DNA of 64,000 nucleotides from Ochromonas danica. Its lineage: Eukaryota > Sar > Chrysophyceae > Chromulinales > Chromulinaceae. Below, in pieces: positions 59,696-64,000 of the stretch. Position numbers and translations under genes: made by a program. The stretch spans positions 186,001 through 250,000 of the forward strand of contig VKHL01000023.1 of assembly GCA_015146655.1 (NCBI GenBank), read 5' to 3'. Each line of letters begins with the position of its first letter. Position 1 is the first letter of the stretch. Under the pieces are notes generated by a model that saw nothing but the letters and a program-made list of their open reading frames with translations, did not search any database and had not been told where the DNA came from.

Positions 59696-59997
59696 TGTGA
59701 AAGCATCCAGAGTATCCCCTCCTAGTGGATGACTGGCGCCCTGAGGTCTCTCCTCTGCGCAGTGCTTATGTAGAAGCCACAGGGAAAGAACCTGATTTTA
59801 CTAATTATGCAAAAGTAAGAGATGAGCCTGTGTTTATCGAGACCTTGGACTATCTCTTCTTGTCTCCTCATTGGGCAGTCAATGCGATTCAAGATCTGCC
59901 AAACAGAGAATCTGTTCCTGGACCTCTTCCTAATGCTCAAGAACCTTCTGATCATATTCTCATTGCTGCGGAATTATCTTTACCTACCAAGAAATAG
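58578..59997 (+). CDS. Endonuclease/exonuclease/phosphatase-family protein
   Basis: Two exons, 58578-59468 and 59704-59997, give up to 394 residues. The EEP fold is shown by VATYNVLSSHLSG, VICLQEVSTTW, VVGNYHMPC, VYCGDFNIKPSSSQYELL, DYLFLSPHW and SDHILIAAEL, which include the metal-binding Glu, catalytic Asp/Asn and final Asp-His. Family members are nucleases (CCR4/Angel/nocturnin-like) or phosphatases; the substrate is unclear. The start may be 58578, with a hydrophobic leader MISLLLLTLTFTLFLLQ inside, or 58707 (MSVRSFSPL), where a good acceptor-like TATTACAG lies just upstream. The second exon start 59704 keeps phase and gives HPEYPLLVDDW; 59713 is a second in-phase choice. The intron contains a (GT)n tract with a sequence gap. 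Confidence 0.8.
59528..59692 (+). repeat. (GT)n tract with a 10-N gap, inside an intron
   Basis: A GT dinucleotide array of at least 155 bases interrupted by ten N at 59606-59615, so its true length is unknown. It lies on the sense strand and ends 11 bases before the 3' splice site. A TACTAAC sequence at 59510-59516, identical to the optimal branch-point motif, lies on the other side of the array. Confidence 0.95.
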
Positions 59998-60202
59998 GTT
60001 ATAGTTAGACTGGGCTAGACTAGGTACAGTAGTAACACAAGGTTAATTTGGATTGGGAGGGATTGGTGGTGTTTGTAGATCGTCATAGTTGATTTTCGAG
60101 TTTTATCTCTGTAATTTGGACTTATCGATAGCCTCAGACACGAACAAAACCACCGCATCCAGTTGGGTATCGCATTCAATTCCATCCCATTTGGGCATTG
60201 GC

Positions 60203-61822
60203 ATGTTGTTAGTAGGCGGTTGGATTTCTCTCTTTATTCTATTATTACTCTGCTTGATCTCAACTTCTCCACTAGCTCTAAAGCATCATAGTGATATAAA
60301 GAAGAAGACATCACATGAATCAAGTAGTAATAATACGATTTCCACCATCAATGCCAATGTCAATATCAACAATATCAATATCACGGCCTTGAATGAGGAA
60401 GGAGAAGTCAATGGAAGTAGTTTGATTCTTTCTGGTGAGAGTCGAGTGTACTTCATGAAGAAAGTCTCTGGTCCTGGCTGTCCCTACACGGCCTCTTGGC
60501 TGGCACATATTAACCTCTACCGCAAAGTCAAATACTACATTGACATCACCAAGATGGAAGCTGCGTCTTTCACCATGTAAGAAGAGACTACACGTCATTC
60601 TTTTTCTCATTCTTTTTTGACATGATCATGTGGTAGATATGACAAAGCCAAGTTAAAGTTCCAATTGTCCGATCCACACGCTTATTTTGTTCATCATATG
60701 AGCATGTATGAACATCTCAATCATAAAGCTTATGGCTTTGAAACAGCTCATAACAAGTCTATTATTCTTGCATCTCATGCTGCCCAAAGCGAATGCGAGG
60801 CATTAAATAACAAACAAACACGTACTCGTCAGAAATACTATCCCAGCAACTATCTGGCACTTATTCCCTTCTATGGTGGATTACCACCTAATGTCACTAA
60901 AGACCTCTCTGTTAAATCGATTGGACAAGGAAATTCTTTAGTGGATGCTTCTACAAAAGCATTACAAACACTTGCTACCACATGTTCTTGTTTGAAATAT
61001 TTTGGTAATGTTGTCATTGGTGTTGCAAGATTACAAGATCGAATTCTTATTTTAGATATGGTATATATACTTTCTGCCTATTCTTTCTCTCTCATGAGAT
61101 ACTGTAGCTAATTGATCTTGTGTGTGTGTGTTCTGGATTTATAGTTACAAAGGCTGAGTGTTCGTGATCGACAACATGTCAATGTTGTCCAATTCCACTT
61201 AGCCAAGCCATCTTTCCTTCCTTTCCATCTCTTAGCTTGGGGACAATATTTCATGCGCTATCATAATTGTCATCCTTTCTATAAATCAAACGCCACGTCG
61301 TCTTCTAAGACCTCGGCAGCAGATTTTGGATTTCCTGTGGGAGAAGTTGATCTGGAACGTTTACCTCCAGGAAACAAAGAAGAATATGAGATATGCTATC
61401 CCAATGCGATCACTCCTTATTCAGGAGGACCAGTTCAAGTGGTCTATATGAAAAAGCCTGCTGATTTCATCTCTCGAGCCTCCAGTATTGGTTTTCGTCA
61501 TGGAAATCACAGTCATGTCAAAGAGGATGGGAAGAATAAAGCCACCGCAATTGTTGATCACCTTCCTGTTGACAGGCAGCTGTTGCGTTATGCATATTAC
61601 AGTGAATGCGATCAGATCGTGGTTTTCGATGACCTAGTCACACTGGAAGCTTTGTCCAAAGCAAGCAATGAGACAACTTTCTTCACTGGTAGACGCAAGG
61701 AGAAGCAGCGCGATAGTGATCCCCGCGACTATATGGGAGCACTCAACATGTGGAGAGAGTGTGGAACAGCTGGATATAGCCTCAGCTGGCCTAAATCTAC
61801 CTTTGTCTATCATGACGACTGA
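60203..61822 (+). CDS. Type II membrane protein, possibly glycosyltransferase-like
   Basis: Three exons, 60203-60576, 60637-61060 and 61145-61822, give about 491 residues. The ATG at 60203 starts MLLVGGWISLFILLLLCLIS, a single N-terminal membrane segment with a short cytosolic end. An Asn-rich stalk with several N-x-S/T sites follows. The lumenal domain contains GPGCPYTASWLAHINLYRKV, HLLAWGQYFMRYHNCHPF and YAYYSECDQIVVFDD. A stem, signal anchor and a late acidic D-x-(I/V) stretch fit Golgi glycosyltransferases, but I cannot assign a family. Gene reality is well supported by length and consistent splicing; function is not. Confidence 0.7.
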
Positions 61823-62338
61823 ACGTATTTGCTTTTGCAATTGCTAGATCGCATGTTGTGAACATCTCTATTCGCACCCACCCCCAGGATTGGTCAGATT
61901 TCAGCGTTATAATAGCGTACTAGTGACCACATCAAATACTTGTATAACAAGCAAAGCTGGATGCAGTCAAGTGATGGGGTTCTTGTTGGTTATTGTCTGG
62001 TATATATTACTATCTATCTAGTAGCTAGCTTATGGTATAAGTGTAAGTAATGTCAAAACCTCCTGTAGTTTGACATCTGACAACAAAAGATTCACTACCT
62101 CTACATGACCATTCCAGAAAGCCAACAGTAGTAGAATTTCTGTTCCACTACTTTTGACATGCTGGAATGGTCATGTGGAGGTTGTAAATCTCTTGTTGTC
62201 AGACAGGAGACTGTCCTGTAGGAAAGTGGTAGGCACTGTTAGATTACATCATCAGCAGTGCAGTATTCACAGAGCACACCACTAGGTAGAGACATGCTTA
62301 TGTACACTTACACTTAGGCAAACCCAATTAGAGTTGAT
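61823..62338. other. Intergenic with foldback hairpin
   Basis: Convergent 3' ends of the type II protein and the reductase. It contains the inverted repeat at 62075-62205; otherwise nothing is seen. Confidence 0.5.
62075..62205. repeat. Imperfect inverted repeat, about 130 bases
   Basis: The arm 62075-62117 pairs with 62162-62205, about 43 bases each with roughly six mismatches by eye (shared core TGACCATTCCAG). The 44-base loop holds a weaker inner pairing (GTAGTAG with CTACT). It could be a small foldback element (MITE type), a hairpin RNA source, or a bidirectional 3' end signal between convergent genes. Confidence 0.8.
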
Positions 62339-63333
62339 TCAGAGCAAGAAGGGGAAGACAGCCTTTCTCTCTAGTGGATAATCCTCGAACTTCTCCTTGT
62401 ACCAAGAATGATTCTACAGACAAAGATCATCACACAGCACAACAAAGCATCAGATAAGGTCATGGGTAATGATGGTTATTTGTTGTTGCTGTGATAATGA
62501 TTGTTACCGCAAGTGCTCGAGGTAACAGATTTGCCACAGTGTACAAGGCGAAGACTGCTGCAGTCCAATGATTACAAGCTAATGCAAACCCAGCCCATTC
62601 GATAAACTCTCCCACTATCAAATACAGAGAACAACATTATCAAAGCAGCCTGTTAAGATGTACCCTACACTAGTAGAGGTATTAGTAGAGAGAGCTCACA
62701 GTAGTTGGGACAAGAGATCCAAGAGAAGAGACCCCCAGTAGGGATGACATATTCCAATCCTTTTAGCCTAGCTTGACGTCTAAGATAAAGCAATCGTTGA
62801 TCTGAGTAGACATTCAATGTCATGCCCAGCAGGAAAAGTGTCAAGCCAAGGCGGAACTGCCCGCTGGCCAACCAGTCCGTTGGATAGTCATGTACCACCA
62901 GCAAGGCGGTGGATTGATTATAGCCATTCCATAGACAATAGAAGAAAGCACTTAACATGACAGTAAGTGGCATTGGCTTGGTTTCTTTTAAAGTTAACGG
63001 GAAGATAATCGTACGTTGAAGATAATGAATGAGAAAGAGAGTTAATAAGACCTGATTGGCTCGTTGATTGCCTGGGAAGTTAGTGGAAACACTCTGTCTA
63101 GAGTAGTAGATGAGGATAGGAATCCAGAGGTTGGGTGACTCCATCACCATCCAGGCTAACCAGGCAGGCAGTAATGGTCCCCAACCTTTGGCTGTTGAAT
63201 ATCTTCCATAAGGGACACGAAGAAGAAGTAGAAGAGCAAAAGTAGCAAATCCACAATAGAACATTGCCCAGGTTGATAAGGACAAAGTTTCAGCATTTAG
63301 AATTCCACTGATTGTTAATGACATTCTGTTCAT
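62339..63333 (-). CDS. Steroid 5-alpha-reductase family enzyme
   Basis: Three exons, 63333-62700, 62614-62508 and 62413-62339, give about 271 residues. The sequence is almost all membrane helices and matches the SRD5A/DET2 family. Landmarks are PYGRYS near residue 41, YVIPTGGLFSWISCPNY joined across the splice to LGEFIEWAGFALA, and the C-terminal motif WYKEKFEDYPLERKAVFPFLL. Such enzymes use NADPH to reduce the 4,5 double bond of 3-oxo steroids in the endoplasmic reticulum. In algae the substrate is probably a sterol intermediate; this is inferred. Length is slightly above human SRD5A1 (259). Confidence 0.92.
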
Positions 63334-63512
63334 TCATAGATACCCTGTTGAATCAATGGCTTTTCCGTCTATTGATGCTTTCACTAATTCAAGATAATGA
63401 ATTACATAATGGGAAGACTGAGAGCATTGTCTTAACTTTAAAAAAATGTTGGTGTGAACTACTCAATAGAAGTGAACTACTTACTACTCAAAGAATCACA
63501 CACAGAGGCATA
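63334..63512. other. Spacer upstream of the reductase
   Basis: Upstream of the minus-strand reductase and beside the palindrome. No coding evidence; the 98-codon plus-strand frame running into the palindrome lacks any domain. Confidence 0.4.
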
Positions 63513-63954
63513 ATACGGCAGAGCGACGTGGAACGCCTAGCACTGAAGTTGATGGAATTAAGGCACACACGGGAGTTGGGGAAGGAATGTTCTCTTCTTT
63601 ACATCTAATAAAAACGAAGACTTCTTTGAAGTCAAAACATGCGCCACTGTTTTCTCTTAATGTCTAGCGAAAAGCAGGTACAACCTCAGGTTCTCAATGC
63701 TCGGACGAAACGTTATGACTTCCTGGGCAGGTATTAAGCTCAGGAAGTCATAACGTTTCGTCCGAGCATTGAGAACCTGAGGTTGTGCCTGCTTCTCGCT
63801 AGACATTAAGAGAAAACAGTGGCGCATGTTTTGACTTCAAAGAAGTCTTCGTTTTTATTAGATGCAAAGAGGAGAACAATCCCTCCCCAACTCCCGTGTG
63901 TGCCTTGATTTCCATCAAATTCAGTGCTAGGCGTTCCACATCGCTCTGCCGCAT
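63513..63954. repeat. Long palindrome with 213-base arms
   Basis: The arm 63513-63725 is repeated in reverse complement at 63741-63954 with a 15-base centre. By eye the arms match at over 90 percent, with scattered single-base differences and very few indels, and are perfect for stretches such as CGTTATGACTTCCTG at the centre. The outer ends stop abruptly. No protein domain is recognised in either arm. It could be a foldback transposon, a hairpin-RNA locus, or a sequencing or assembly foldback. Confidence 0.9.
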
Positions 63955-64000
63955 TCACTCACAAAAGGAAGAGGTGGTGGTGATGTATGCTATCAGATCG

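Noticed and set aside
59476-59725. Cys-Val or Thr-His repeat proteins
   Set aside because: Translation of the (GT)n microsatellite; not coding.

Overview
This is a 64 kb piece of a nuclear genome from a photosynthetic stramenopile (heterokont alga). The strongest evidence is the gene at 9202-10883, which encodes a bZIP region followed by a LOV photosensor. That domain order defines aureochrome, known only from photosynthetic stramenopiles. Two further proteins have the layered presequences expected for a plastid inside the endomembrane system: a signal peptide plus transit region on a NOG1-like GTPase, and a signal peptide plus transit region plus thylakoid-lumen signal on the protein at 31198-32734. 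Genes lie on both strands, a few hundred bases apart. Introns are mostly 60-390 bases with GT-AG ends, and most exon joins could be placed by reading frame. No rRNA, tRNA, CRISPR or prokaryotic operon was seen.

Layout: (1) 1-7.4 kb: a decayed coding remnant, transketolase, a PH-domain protein and a divergent ZIP-family transporter. (2) 7.4-14.3 kb: a UBE2S-type ubiquitin conjugase, aureochrome, a membrane alpha/beta hydrolase and the NOG1-like GTPase. (3) 14.5-25.7 kb: a C69 dipeptidase with a membrane anchor, a seven-repeat Myb protein, a small Cys-rich ORF, a BRAP2-type RING protein, spermidine synthase and an unknown 457-residue protein. (4) 25.7-32.7 kb: a copied scrap of receiver domain, a lipid-anchored unknown protein, a membrane hybrid histidine kinase and the thylakoid-lumen protein. 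(5) 32.9-44 kb: an inositol 5-phosphatase interrupted by a very large acidic insert, a coiled-coil protein, a possible NTF2-like protein, a PPC decarboxylase with a membrane tail and a secreted FkbM-like methyltransferase. (6) 44.4-58.5 kb: a PH-PH-Sec6-PH-CaaX protein, three small cold-shock-domain proteins with mitochondrial-type leaders, a second hybrid histidine kinase and EBP2. (7) 58.5-64 kb: an endonuclease/exonuclease/phosphatase protein with a gapped (GT)n intron, a type II membrane protein, a hairpin, a steroid 5-alpha-reductase family enzyme and a 440-base palindrome.

The genes do not form one pathway and I found no co-ordinated defence-like or biosynthetic cluster. Functional groupings are: sensing (aureochrome, two related hybrid kinases), phosphoinositide and membrane traffic (5-phosphatase, PH-Sec6 protein, PH protein), organelle gene expression (cold-shock proteins, NOG1-like GTPase, perhaps the Myb protein), and ubiquitin (UBE2S, BRAP2). 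The most unusual items are architectural: the split 5-phosphatase, the PH/Sec6/CaaX fusion, two introns whose 3' ends are (UG)n tracts instead of pyrimidine tracts, the cold-shock cluster, and the terminal palindrome.
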